From the NCBI RefSeq assembly GCF_007833215.1, contig NZ_CP042239.1, positions 62,001 to 126,000 on the forward strand: 64,000 nt of DNA. The letters run 5' to 3'. This document shows positions 26,636 to 35,357 of this stretch, piece by piece. The notes beneath the pieces are model-generated. The model worked only from the letters and a program-made list of their open reading frames with translations. It did not search any database and was not told the DNA's origin. Position numbers and translations under genes: made by a program. Within the stretch, counting starts at the first letter, position 1, and every line of letters starts with the position of its first letter. This DNA is from Sphingomonas suaedae (lineage in GTDB: Bacteria > Pseudomonadota > Alphaproteobacteria > Sphingomonadales > Sphingomonadaceae).

Positions 26636-27829
26636 GTGCAGAATATCCTGAGCGGCATTCGCGTGCTCGACTGTTCGATCGCGATGGCCGGTCCCTTTGC
26701 CGCGCAGCGCATGGGCGACATGGGCGCTGACGTGATCAAGGTCGAGCCGGTGACCGGCGAGTGGCAGCGCCATGCCCCGGCGGGCGGCGCGACCGGCAAC
26801 GAAGTGTGCGTGTCCTTCCTGTCGCTCAACCGCAACAAGCGCAGCCTGGCGATCGACCTCAAGTCGCCGGAGGGCAAGGCGCTGCTGCTGGAGATGGTCA
26901 AGGACGCCGACGTCTTCCTACAGAATTACCGCCCGGGCGTCGCCGAGCGGCTGGGCGTCGATTACGCGACCCTGTCGGCGATCAACCCGCGCCTGATCTA
27001 TGTGTCGATGTCCGGCTATGGCGAGGACGGACCATATCGTTTCTTCCCGGGGCAGGACCTGCTGCTGCAGGGGATGTCGGGCGCGATGCTGTCCGCTGGC
27101 GTCGAAGGTGCCCCGCCGTCGGCCGCCGGCCAGTATCTGGTCGATGCGATCACCGCCTATTCGGCGTTCGAGGGCGCGCTGGCCGCGCTGTTCCACCGCG
27201 AGCGGACGGGCGAGGGGCAGCTGGTGCAGGTCAACATGCTCGACGCGATCACGACGATCCAGATGCAGGAATTGTCGGTATTCACCGTCGGCAACAAGCC
27301 GCAGACGCGATCGGCCGAGCCGCACGCGCACAGCTATATCCGCGCGCCCTATGGCGTTTTCGCGACCGCCGACGGTTACATCACGCTGGCGATGGCACCC
27401 TATGCCAAGCTCGCCGAACTGTTCGACGATCCGTTCTTTGCCGAACTCGACGACGGGCGCGACGGCTGGACGATGCGCGACGCGATCTTCGCGCGGATCA
27501 AGGGCCATCTGCCCTCGCGGACCAGCGCAGACTGGCTGGCGGCGATGCGGGAGCGCGATATCTGGGCCGGGCCGGTCTATGGCTATGCCGATCTCGTCGC
27601 CGATCCACAGATCGCGCATAACGGCACCTTCGTCGAATATGACCATCGTACCGAAGGCCGGGTGAAGGTTCCGGGCTTTCCGATCCGCTTTTCGAAGACG
27701 CCGTCGAAAATTGAGCGCGGCGCCCCGCTGGTCGGCGAGCATAGCCGCGAGGTGTTGCGCGAGGCGGGCGTCGATGCAGCGCGGATCGACGCGTTGATCG
27801 CGGCGGGTGTGGTCAAGCAGCACGCATGA
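26636..27829 (+). CDS. class III CoA-transferase (CaiB/BaiF family)
   Basis: A 397-residue CoA-transferase. ILSGIRVLDCSIAMAGPFAAQRMGDMGADVIKVE opens the fold, SLNRNKRSLAIDLKSPEGK follows, and VNMLDAI holds the expected catalytic aspartate, Asp203. GTG start at 26636 after AAGGA. Family members move CoA onto carboxylic acids such as carnitine, oxalate or hydroxy acids. Inside a sugar operon this implies that a sugar-derived acid is activated as a CoA thioester, which is unusual. Overlaps the next gene by four bases. Confidence 0.9.
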   Translation: MQNILSGIRVLDCSIAMAGPFAAQRMGDMGADVIKVEPVTGEWQRHAPAGGATGNEVCVSFLSLNRNKRSLAIDLKSPEGKALLLEMVKDADVFLQNYRPGVAERLGVDYATLSAINPRLIYVSMSGYGEDGPYRFFPGQDLLLQGMSGAMLSAGVEGAPPSAAGQYLVDAITAYSAFEGALAALFHRERTGEGQLVQVNMLDAITTIQMQELSVFTVGNKPQTRSAEPHAHSYIRAPYGVFATADGYITLAMAPYAKLAELFDDPFFAELDDGRDGWTMRDAIFARIKGHLPSRTSADWLAAMRERDIWAGPVYGYADLVADPQIAHNGTFVEYDHRTEGRVKVPGFPIRFSKTPSKIERGAPLVGEHSREVLREAGVDAARIDALIAAGVVKQHA

Positions 27830-28938
27830 ACGCTCCCGTCTATCGTGGCCTGACCTGGGATCATCCGCGCGGCTGCAATGCGCTGGCGGCAGCGGCGGCG
27901 CAGGCGTCCGGGTTGTCGCTGCACTGGGATAAGCACCCGCTCGAAGGGTTTGAGTCGCATCCGATCGCGGACCTGTGCGCGCGCTACGATCTGGTCGTGC
28001 TCGATCACCCCCATGTCGGCGAAGCGGTGGCCGCGGACTGTCTGGTGCCGGTCGAATCACTGTTTGGCGCGGAGGAGATTGCCGGCTGGCAAGCGGCGGT
28101 CGCGGGACCATCGCTGGCGAGCTATCGTTATGCCGGGCAGCATTGGGCGCTGCCGCTCGATGCTGCGACGCAGGTGACGGCCTATCGCCGGGCGACGGTG
28201 GAGTCGCCCCCGGTGGCGTGGGATGAACTGCCCGCATTTGCTGCACAGCACGCAGTTGCGCTCTCCCTCGCCGGGCCCCATGCCATTCTCAGCCTCCAGT
28301 CGGTGTGCGGCGCGCTCGGTGCGGAGCGATCGGGCGAGGCGTTCATCGACCGCGCGGTGGCGCGTGAGGGCTATGCGTTGATGCTGGCCCTGACCGGGGA
28401 TGCGACCGTGAACGCGCAGGCGCTGAACCCGATCGCGATGCTTGGCGCGATCGAGCGCGGCGATGGGATCGACCTGTGCCCGCTCATCTATGGCTATGTG
28501 AACTACGCGACGCTGGGCGTTGGTTTCGCCGATGCGCCGTGCGGGCCGGATGGCCGCATCGGATCGACGCTGGGCGGAACCGGGATCGGCGTGTCGAAGC
28601 GGTGTGAAGTGACTCCAGCGCTCCTCGATCATCTGCGCTGGCTGATGTCACAGCAGGTGCAGCGGGGCTTTATCCCGCAGCATGACGGTCAACCGGCCCT
28701 GCGCGCGGCTTGGCAGGATGCGGCGGTGAATGCGGCTACCGGCAATTTCTTTGGGGCGACGCTGGCGAGCGTCGAGCAGGCGTTGCTGCGCCCCCGCCAT
28801 GACGGGGCGATCGCGTTCCAGACCCACGCGTCGGCGCGGTTGCGTGCGGCATTGCTTGAGGGTGCGGCTGCCGATCCGGTGCTGGACGATCTCGAAACCC
28901 TCTATCGCAATCATCATCCGGCAGGAGCCGAGACATGA
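27826..28938 (+). CDS. solute-binding-protein-like protein without signal peptide
   Basis: A 370-residue protein resembling the bacterial extracellular solute-binding fold (family 1): a beta-alpha N-lobe ending in YDLVVLDHPHVGEAVAADCLVPVE, a hinge-like WALPLDAATQVTAYRRA, and a helical C-terminal part. There is no signal peptide or lipobox at the N-terminus (MNAPVYRGLTWDHPRGC), and no ABC permease or ATPase gene is near. ATGA overlaps on both sides tie it to the CoA-transferase and the crotonase. I cannot give a function; a cytoplasmic ligand-binding or catalytic role is possible. Confidence 0.65.
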   Translation: MNAPVYRGLTWDHPRGCNALAAAAAQASGLSLHWDKHPLEGFESHPIADLCARYDLVVLDHPHVGEAVAADCLVPVESLFGAEEIAGWQAAVAGPSLASYRYAGQHWALPLDAATQVTAYRRATVESPPVAWDELPAFAAQHAVALSLAGPHAILSLQSVCGALGAERSGEAFIDRAVAREGYALMLALTGDATVNAQALNPIAMLGAIERGDGIDLCPLIYGYVNYATLGVGFADAPCGPDGRIGSTLGGTGIGVSKRCEVTPALLDHLRWLMSQQVQRGFIPQHDGQPALRAAWQDAAVNAATGNFFGATLASVEQALLRPRHDGAIAFQTHASARLRAALLEGAAADPVLDDLETLYRNHHPAGAET

Positions 28939-29705
28939 CCCAAGACCTGTTGTTCGATATGAGCGATCACGTCGCCACCATCACGCTCAACCGACCGGCC
29001 AAGCTGAATGCGCTGACGCCGGAGATGGCGGCAGCGCTGATCGATGCGGTGGCCGAGTGCAATGCGAGCGATGCGGTGCGCTGCGTCGTCATCACGGGGG
29101 CGGGGGAGAAGGCGTTCTCGGCAGGCTCCGACATCACCACGCTCGACACCTATGCGACCCCTTGGGACTTCCGCAATCGCGACGATTATTGCGATGCGCT
29201 GCGCGCCTGCCGCAAGCCGGTGGTTGCGGCAGTCAACGGCTATGCGCTCGGCGGCGGGCTGGAGACCGCGATGGCCGCCGATATCCGCATCGCCAGCAGC
29301 AATGCGCGCTTTGCCGCGCCGGAGATCAAGCTGGGCTGGATCGGCGGCGGCGGGATGGCGGCAGGGCTGACCTATGCGATGGGCACGTCCAACGCGGCGA
29401 TGATGCTGCTGACCGGCGACATGTTCGATGCGCAGAAGGCGCTCGACTGGGGACTGGTCAGTGAAGTCCTTTCGCCCGACGCGCTGCTGCCCCGCGCGCA
29501 GGAAATCGCGGCGACGATCGCCTCCCGCGCGCCGATCGCGGCGGAAACCGCCAAGCTCAATTTGCGCGCCGCGCACACCATGTCGTGGGAGAAGGCGATC
29601 GAATATGAGCGTGACCTCCAGGCGATCTGCTTCGCGACCGAGGACGCACAGGAGGGGCGTGCGGCTTTTGCGGAAAAGCGCGCGCCTGTGTTCCGGCGGC
29701 GTTAG
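28935..29705 (+). CDS. enoyl-CoA hydratase/isomerase (crotonase family)
   Basis: A 256-residue crotonase. VITGAGEKAFSAGSDITTL forms the first half of the oxyanion hole; ALGGGLETAMAADIRIAS and FAAPEIKLGWIGGGGMA carry the two glutamates used by hydratases. Overlaps the solute-binding-like gene by four bases. Crotonases hydrate, dehydrate, isomerise or cleave CoA thioesters. With the CoA-transferase it would process the CoA ester of a sugar acid; hydratase or retro-aldol type cleavage are both possible. Confidence 0.88.
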   Translation: MTQDLLFDMSDHVATITLNRPAKLNALTPEMAAALIDAVAECNASDAVRCVVITGAGEKAFSAGSDITTLDTYATPWDFRNRDDYCDALRACRKPVVAAVNGYALGGGLETAMAADIRIASSNARFAAPEIKLGWIGGGGMAAGLTYAMGTSNAAMMLLTGDMFDAQKALDWGLVSEVLSPDALLPRAQEIAATIASRAPIAAETAKLNLRAAHTMSWEKAIEYERDLQAICFATEDAQEGRAAFAEKRAPVFRRR

Positions 29706-29714
29706 AGTGAAGGG

Positions 29715-30671
29715 ATGACAAAGCCCCGGATTTTGCTCACCCGTCGCTGGCCCGAAGCGGTCGAGGCGCGGCTCGCCGCACGCTATGAAGTGACCCGCAA
29801 CGAACGCGACGTGCCGATGGATGCCGCGGCGCTGGCCCGGGCGATGCGTGAGCATGACGCGCTGTGCCCAACCGTGACAGACAGGATCACGCGCGACATC
29901 CTCCTGACCGTCGGGCGCAGGGCGCGCATCATCGGCAATTACGGCGCAGGCTTCGAGCATATCGACCTCGATGCCGCGCGCGCGGCCGGCATCGCGGTCA
30001 GCAACACGCCCGATGTCCTGACCGACGCGACCGCCGATATCGCCATGACGCTCATCCTGATGGCCACCCGTCGGGCAGGGGAGGGCGAGCGCGAACTGCG
30101 CGCGGGCGAATGGACCGGCTGGCGGCCCACGCATCTTCTGGGCCAGTCGTTGCGCGGCAAGATATTGGGACTGGTCGGCTATGGCCGGATCGCAAGGGCG
30201 GTCGCCGTGCGCGCCCGCGCCTTTGGAATGGACGTGGCGGTTCACAGTCGCAGCCAGGCGGACGATGTACCGGACTGCGCCTATCATCCGACGCTCGATG
30301 GCCTGCTGCGTGCTGCCGATATCGTCTCGCTCCACGCGCCGGGTGGCGCGGCGACGCACCATATGATCGATGCGGACGCGCTGGCCGCGATGAAGCCGGG
30401 CGCGGTACTGGTGAATACCGGACGCGGCACGCTGGTCGACGAGGCGGCGCTGGCGGCGTCGCTGTCCAATGCTACGATCGCGGCTGCAGGCCTTGACGTC
30501 TACGCCGATGAGCCGCGCGTGCATCCGGCGCTGGTCGATCGGCCCAACGCCGTGCTCCTGCCGCATCTCGGGTCGGCCACGCTGGAAACGCGCGAGGCGA
30601 TGGGGATGAAGGTCGCGGACAATCTCGACCGCTTCTTCGCCGGGGAGCCGCTGCTTGATCGCGTCGCTTGA
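29715..30671 (+). CDS. D-2-hydroxyacid dehydrogenase (NAD(P)-dependent)
   Basis: A 318-residue member of the D-isomer-specific 2-hydroxyacid dehydrogenases. GNYGAGFEHIDLDAA, Rossmann motif GLVGYGRIARAVAVRA, NTGRGTLVDEAAL with the catalytic Arg, and LPHLGSAT with the catalytic His are present. ATG at 29715. Directly followed, with overlap, by a glycerate kinase, so reduction of hydroxypyruvate or glyoxylate to D-glycerate or glycolate is the likely job. Confidence 0.85.
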   Translation: MTKPRILLTRRWPEAVEARLAARYEVTRNERDVPMDAAALARAMREHDALCPTVTDRITRDILLTVGRRARIIGNYGAGFEHIDLDAARAAGIAVSNTPDVLTDATADIAMTLILMATRRAGEGERELRAGEWTGWRPTHLLGQSLRGKILGLVGYGRIARAVAVRARAFGMDVAVHSRSQADDVPDCAYHPTLDGLLRAADIVSLHAPGGAATHHMIDADALAAMKPGAVLVNTGRGTLVDEAALAASLSNATIAAAGLDVYADEPRVHPALVDRPNAVLLPHLGSATLETREAMGMKVADNLDRFFAGEPLLDRVA

Positions 30672-31458
30672 TCCGGTCGGTAACGCGACCGAGCGCTGGC
30701 TGGATGCCGCGCGCGGGCCGCTGGTGCTCGGCATCTGCGGTGCGCAGGGCAGCGGCAAGTCGACGCTGGCCGATGCGCTTGTCTCGCGCTTTGCGGCCGC
30801 CGGTATTCGGGCGGCGACGCTCTCGCTCGACGATCTCTATCTCGGCCGTGCAGCCCGGGCCGAATTGGCGCGTGACGTTCATCCCCTGTTTGCGACGCGG
30901 GGCGTGCCGCTGACCCATGACGCCGCGTCGGGATGCGCTATCCTCGATGCGGTCAGGGCGGGAACGCCGGTGCAGCTCCCGCGCTTCGACAAGGCGTCCG
31001 ACGCGCCATTGCCTCGTGAAGCCTGGGAAGCCGTGGACGCGCTGGACCTGCTGATCTTCGAAGGCTGGTGCGTCGGCGCGCGGCCCCAAGCCGATGTCGC
31101 GCTGGCCGATCCGGTCAATCGGCTCGAACAGGATGAAGACCCGGACGGTATCTGGCGCCGCGCCGTCAATGCGGCGCTGGCCGGACCCTACCGGGCGCTG
31201 TTCGACCGGATCGACCGTCTGGTCCTGCTGGCCGCACCCGATTTCTCCGTCGTGCGGCGGTGGCGTGGCGAGCAGGAAGCGGCGTTGCGCGCCCGGTTGC
31301 GGCGTGAGGGTCGCGATCCGGCGGAAACGATGGATGACGCGGCGCTCGACCGGTTCGTCGAGCATTATGAGCGGATCACCCGGTCGATCCTGACCGAGAT
31401 GCCCGCGCGAGCAGACCTGACGCTTCGCCTCGATGCACAGCGAGCCATTATAACCTGA
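30655..31458 (+). CDS. D-glycerate 3-kinase-like P-loop kinase
   Basis: A 267-residue P-loop kinase. Walker A is GICGAQGSGKST, followed by SLDDLYLGRAARAELARDVHPLFATRGVPLTHD and LIFEGWCVG, features of the plant/cyanobacterial-type glycerate kinase family. The only in-frame start is TTG at 30655, with GGGGAG seven bases before, inside the end of the dehydrogenase gene. It would turn D-glycerate into 3-phosphoglycerate, joining this operon to glycolysis. A related pantothenate- or uridine-kinase function is less likely given the neighbour. Confidence 0.75.
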   Translation: MIASLDPVGNATERWLDAARGPLVLGICGAQGSGKSTLADALVSRFAAAGIRAATLSLDDLYLGRAARAELARDVHPLFATRGVPLTHDAASGCAILDAVRAGTPVQLPRFDKASDAPLPREAWEAVDALDLLIFEGWCVGARPQADVALADPVNRLEQDEDPDGIWRRAVNAALAGPYRALFDRIDRLVLLAAPDFSVVRRWRGEQEAALRARLRREGRDPAETMDDAALDRFVEHYERITRSILTEMPARADLTLRLDAQRAIIT

Positions 31459-31468
31459 CTTACAGGTT
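31452..31468. promoter_or_regulatory. motif II-like inverted repeat
   Basis: AACCTGACTTACAGGTT: CCTG and CAGG arms five bases apart, as in the strong motif II site at 44647. It overlaps the stop codon of the glycerate kinase gene, 57 bases before the first GH28 gene. It may place that gene under the second regulator too, or may be a chance hairpin. Confidence 0.35.
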
Positions 31469-31486
31469 GCGCTGTTCTGTATCATC

Positions 31487-31500
31487 ATTCATCATACAAC
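31487..31500. promoter_or_regulatory. motif I-like site upstream of the first GH28 gene
   Basis: ATTCATCATACAAC; the reverse complement GTTGTATGATGAAT is a weaker form of the motif I core. It lies 25 bases before the GH28 start codon. Confidence 0.4.
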
Positions 31501-31524
31501 AAGGCGAATAGACAGGAGAGGCAT

Positions 31525-33162
31525 ATGCTTGGCACCCGGGCCGAAATCGGACGGCGGGCGGCGATGACCGGAATTGGCGCGGCGATGGCAGCGGCGAGCG
31601 TGCCGGTTCGTGCGACGGGCACTCTGACCGGCTTCCATAATATCCGCGACTATGGTGCCAAGGGCGACGGCAAGGCGATCGATTCGGTCGCCTTCAAGCG
31701 TGCGATCGATGCCGCCAGCGCGCAGGGCGGGGGCACGATCGTCGTTCCGCCGGGGCGCTATCTGTGCTTCTCGATCCGGCTGCGCAGCCACATCACCATC
31801 GTGCTGATGCCGGGATCGGTGATCGAGGCTGCCAATCCCGACACGCACAAGGGGCAATACGACCTGCCAGAGGGCGTGTGGGAGGAGCAGTTCGTCGACT
31901 ATGGCCTCGCCCATTTCCACAACAGCCTGATCTATGGCGACGGGGTCAGCGACATCGCGATCATTGGCCAGGGATTGATCCACGGTCTGGGCCTGGATCG
32001 CGCCGGACCGCCGCAGGGCTGGCACGGCGTGCCGGGCTGGAAGTCGCCCAAGGAGCGTGGGCTGAGCGCCGATGCGGCGCGGCGGGCGAACCCCGAGGAG
32101 ATGAAATATGAGGGGCGCGGCAACAAGGCGATCGGGCTGATCCGCTGTCGCAACGTGCTGCTCAAGGATTTCTCGATCCTGCAGGGCGGGCATTTCGCCT
32201 GTTATTCGATGGGGTGCACCAATGTGCGGATCGACGGGATTACGGTCGATACCGATCGCGACGGCATCGATATCGACTGCTGTCGCGACGTTCGCGTCAC
32301 CAATTGCGTTGTCAACGCGCCAAAGGACGACGCGATCGTTCTCAAAAGCAGCTACGGATTGCAGGAGGCGCGCTTCTGCGAGGACGTGCAGGTCATCGGG
32401 TGCAAGACCAGCGGCTATCTGCTCGGCACCCTGCTCGACGGCACCTACCAACCTTCGCCCTATCTCGCGCCCGACAAGGTCGGCGTGCTCGGACGGATCA
32501 AGCTCGGCACCGATTCGATCGCCGGGTTCCGCAACGTCCTGATCGCCGACTGTATCTGCGAGAATACGCGCGGGCTTCAGCTGGGTGCGATCGATGGCGG
32601 GGTGCTGGAGGATGTGACGTTTCGCGACATCAACCTGATCAACCCGGTCAACCACCCGATCTTCCTGCGCCTGTCCGCGCGCAACCGTGCGCCGCGCGGG
32701 GCGGGGGTGGCGAAGGTGCGGCGGGTGCGCTTCACCGACATCCAGGTGTCGGGCGCGCGGCGCGAATATCCGTGCGGGGTCGTCGGCATTCCGGACGGGA
32801 TCATCGAGGATGTGAGCTTTCGCGGCGTGCATGTGCAGGCGGCGGGTGGTGGCACGGCCGAGGACGCGGCGCGGCAGGTGCCCGAGCGGCGCAATTCCAG
32901 CCTGGAGCCGAGTTTCATGGGAACGCTGCCCGCGCATGGGCTGTACGCCCGGCACGTCCGCAATCTCGCAATCACCGATTCCAGTTTCGACGTGAGCGCG
33001 CCGGATGCGCGCCCGACCATCGCGCTGGAGAATGTCAACGGCGCCGTGATCGGCGGGTTGACCGCCCCGAAACCGCGCGACGCGGCGATCCGTGCCGACG
33101 CGGCGAGCCGGAACATCGCGGTCGGATCGGTTACCAGCTTCGCCAGGGAGACAGGCGCATGA
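31525..33162 (+). CDS. GH28-family secreted pectinase-like enzyme 1
   Basis: A 545-residue right-handed beta-helix enzyme. The N-terminus (RAEIGRRAAMTGIGAAMAAAS) resembles a twin-arginine signal peptide. NIRDYGAKGDGKAIDS is the usual GH28 opening. Asp242/244 in DTDRDGID and Asp268/269 in PKDDAIVLKS match the catalytic aspartates, and GRIKLGT matches the RIK motif. The GHG motif is replaced by CKTSGYLLGT, so the His is missing. AGGAGAGG precedes the ATG. It overlaps the GH2 gene and is a close paralogue of the GH28 at 38319. Substrate probably a decorated galacturonan. Confidence 0.85.
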   Translation: MLGTRAEIGRRAAMTGIGAAMAAASVPVRATGTLTGFHNIRDYGAKGDGKAIDSVAFKRAIDAASAQGGGTIVVPPGRYLCFSIRLRSHITIVLMPGSVIEAANPDTHKGQYDLPEGVWEEQFVDYGLAHFHNSLIYGDGVSDIAIIGQGLIHGLGLDRAGPPQGWHGVPGWKSPKERGLSADAARRANPEEMKYEGRGNKAIGLIRCRNVLLKDFSILQGGHFACYSMGCTNVRIDGITVDTDRDGIDIDCCRDVRVTNCVVNAPKDDAIVLKSSYGLQEARFCEDVQVIGCKTSGYLLGTLLDGTYQPSPYLAPDKVGVLGRIKLGTDSIAGFRNVLIADCICENTRGLQLGAIDGGVLEDVTFRDINLINPVNHPIFLRLSARNRAPRGAGVAKVRRVRFTDIQVSGARREYPCGVVGIPDGIIEDVSFRGVHVQAAGGGTAEDAARQVPERRNSSLEPSFMGTLPAHGLYARHVRNLAITDSSFDVSAPDARPTIALENVNGAVIGGLTAPKPRDAAIRADAASRNIAVGSVTSFARETGA

Positions 33163-35234
33163 TCACCTTTATTCGACGCGGTCTGTTGGGCCTGGCGCTG
33201 GCTGCTGCGCCGGTCGCGAGTGCCCAGGAGGCATTGCCGCTCAGCGAAGGCTGGCGCTTCGTCAAGCGGGACGTCGCCGGCGCCGAGCGCCCGGGCTTTG
33301 ACGACGCCGGCTGGTCGCGGGTCGCGGTGCCGCACACCTATAACGCCGAGGATTCGGGGATCGGCGGCGCCAAGGCGCGCGGCGAGCCCGAGGGCGTCTA
33401 TTATCGCGGCCCCGCCTGGTACCGGCTGAAGATCGACCACAAGCCGCGCGCGGCGACCCGCTATCTGCTGCATTTCGGCGGCGCGACGCTGACGGCCGAT
33501 GTGTGGCTGAACGGCGAGAAGGTGGGGAGCCATGAAGGCGGCTATGCCGCGTTCCGGTTCGACGTAACCGGCAAGCTGAAGGCAGGCGAGAACCTGCTCG
33601 CGGTGCGGGTCGACAATGCGAAGAACCCCCAGATTTCGCCGCTGAACGGCGACTTCAACATCTTTGGCGGCCTCTATCGTGAGGTGAAGCTGATCGCGAC
33701 GCCCGAGCTGCATTTCGACCGGCTCGACCATGCCGGCCCCGGCATCAAGGTGCGGACCGAGGCGCTGGGGAAGGGGAGCGCGACGGTTGGACTGACCGCA
33801 GCGGTGGTCAACGACCGCGCGGCGCCCGCGACCTTTCAGATCGTCACGCGGATCGCCGATGCGCAGGGCAAGGTGGTCGCGACGCAGCGCAGTCCGTTGA
33901 CGCTGGCTCCGGGCGCGCGGGGGACAGCGGACCAGCGCTTCACGCTCAGGTCGCCCAAGCTGTGGGAAGGGCGCAAATCGCCCTATCTCTATCGCGTGAC
34001 CAGCGAGGTCGTCGCGGGTGGCAAGGCGATCGACAGCCAGACCGCGCCGCTCGGCATCCGCACCGTCGCGGTCAAGCCCGACGGGACGTTCCTGCTCAAC
34101 GGCAAGCGCTACCCGCTCTATGGCGTCAATTTGCAGATGCCGACGCGGTACGGGCGTGGGCCAATCGTGACGCAGGCGGAGATCGACGAGGATTTGCAGA
34201 TCTTCGACGAGATGGGCGTGACCGGCATTCGCCTGGCGCATATGCAGCATCCGCAGCGGGTTTATGACCGGGCGGACGAGCTGGGCATCCTGTTGCTGAC
34301 AGAGGTGCCGCTGATCGACGATCATGATCAGTCGGATGCGTTCCGCACCAATCTTGTGCAGCAGATGCGCGAACTGATCGCGCAGACCTACAACAACCCG
34401 TCGGTCGCGCTCTGGGGGATCGGCAACGAAATCCGCGTATCGGATGCGGCGTCCAACCGGATTCTGGCGGACCTCAACACGACGGCCAAGACGCTCGATC
34501 CGTTGCGTCCAACGACCTATGCGCATTGCTGTCTGGACGACAACGACCCGATCGCGCTGCACAGCGATACCGTGTCGTACAATCGCTATTTCGGCTGGTA
34601 CTGGACCAAGTCGGAGGACATCGGCCCCTGGGCCGATGAGCTCCATGCCAAGATGCCGACCCGTCCGATCGGGGTCAGCGAATATGGTGCGGGCGCGTCG
34701 ATCCTGCATCAGGAAGATCCGGTGGTGACGCGGCCGGAATCGAACGGATACTGGCACCCCGAACAATATCAGACCGATTTCCACATCAAGCATTGGCTGG
34801 AGATGAAGAAGCGGCCGTTCCTGTGGTCGACCTTCATCTGGCTGGGCATCGATTTCCCGTCGTTCAAGCGCAACGAGGGTGACCGCCCCGCGATCAACGA
34901 CAAGGGGCTGGTGACCGAGGACCGGCAGACGAAGAAGGACGCCTATTACTGGTATCAGGCCAATTGGGCCGAAAAGCCGATGCTCCACATCACCAGCCGC
35001 CGTGATACCGACAAGCGGACGAGCCAAGTGAAGGTGATGGCCTTCTCCAACCTGCCCAGCATCGAGCTGCGCCTGAATGGCGGGGCGTGGAAGACGGTGC
35101 CGGTCGAGGATCGCATGGCCAAGTGGACGATCGAGCTGACCAAGGGCGAGAACCGCGTCGAAGCGCGGGCGCGGACGCCGGAGGGCACGCTGCTCACCGA
35201 TCACGTGACCTGGCGCTACGCTACGCGACCCTGA
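33159..35234 (+). CDS. GH2 glycoside hydrolase (beta-galactosidase/beta-glucuronidase type)
   Basis: A 691-residue enzyme with signal peptide (LLGLALAAAPVASAQ). Domains in order: sugar-binding jelly roll (WRFVKRDVAGAERPGFDDAGWSRVAVPHTYN), immunoglobulin-like domain, TIM barrel with Glu424 in WGIGNEIR as acid/base and Glu508 in GVSEYGAGAS as nucleophile, and a C-terminal beta domain of DUF4982 type. The ATG at 33159 overlaps the GH28 stop (ATGA); a longer frame reads through the GH28 gene. It probably removes a beta-linked galactosyl or glucuronosyl residue from a pectic side chain. Confidence 0.9.
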   Translation: MITFIRRGLLGLALAAAPVASAQEALPLSEGWRFVKRDVAGAERPGFDDAGWSRVAVPHTYNAEDSGIGGAKARGEPEGVYYRGPAWYRLKIDHKPRAATRYLLHFGGATLTADVWLNGEKVGSHEGGYAAFRFDVTGKLKAGENLLAVRVDNAKNPQISPLNGDFNIFGGLYREVKLIATPELHFDRLDHAGPGIKVRTEALGKGSATVGLTAAVVNDRAAPATFQIVTRIADAQGKVVATQRSPLTLAPGARGTADQRFTLRSPKLWEGRKSPYLYRVTSEVVAGGKAIDSQTAPLGIRTVAVKPDGTFLLNGKRYPLYGVNLQMPTRYGRGPIVTQAEIDEDLQIFDEMGVTGIRLAHMQHPQRVYDRADELGILLLTEVPLIDDHDQSDAFRTNLVQQMRELIAQTYNNPSVALWGIGNEIRVSDAASNRILADLNTTAKTLDPLRPTTYAHCCLDDNDPIALHSDTVSYNRYFGWYWTKSEDIGPWADELHAKMPTRPIGVSEYGAGASILHQEDPVVTRPESNGYWHPEQYQTDFHIKHWLEMKKRPFLWSTFIWLGIDFPSFKRNEGDRPAINDKGLVTEDRQTKKDAYYWYQANWAEKPMLHITSRRDTDKRTSQVKVMAFSNLPSIELRLNGGAWKTVPVEDRMAKWTIELTKGENRVEARARTPEGTLLTDHVTWRYATRP

Positions 35235-35251
35235 CCCTCTCTCTCCCCTCT

Positions 35252-35282
35252 GACCCGCCAACGGCCTCACCGTCGGCGGGTC
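35252..35282 (+). terminator. terminator after the GH2 gene
   Basis: GACCCGCCAACGG pairs with CCGTCGGCGGGTC (one mismatch) across a five-base loop, followed by TCTTCTTG. It lies 18 bases after the GH2 stop. Confidence 0.7.
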
Positions 35283-35304
35283 TTCTTGTGCATGGCGCAC
35301 ACAG

Positions 35305-35339
35305 GAACGCCGCCCTCGCACTGGGCGAGGACGGCGTTC
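35305..35339. other. strong hairpin between convergent genes
   Basis: GAACGCCGCCCTCGC pairs with GGCGAGGACGGCGTTC with one mismatch. No T-tract follows on either strand. It lies 19 bases after the stop of the beta-helix gene (minus strand) and probably helps end or protect that transcript. Confidence 0.45.
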
Positions 35340-35357
35340 GACGTAGCCACTATGGGG

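Noticed and set aside
28914..30758. 614-codon minus-strand frame
   Set aside because: Antisense to the crotonase and hydroxyacid dehydrogenase, both with full catalytic motifs.
32577..35321. 914-codon minus-strand frame
   Set aside because: Antisense to the GH28 and GH2 genes; it has no signal peptide or domain and an Arg/His-rich composition.
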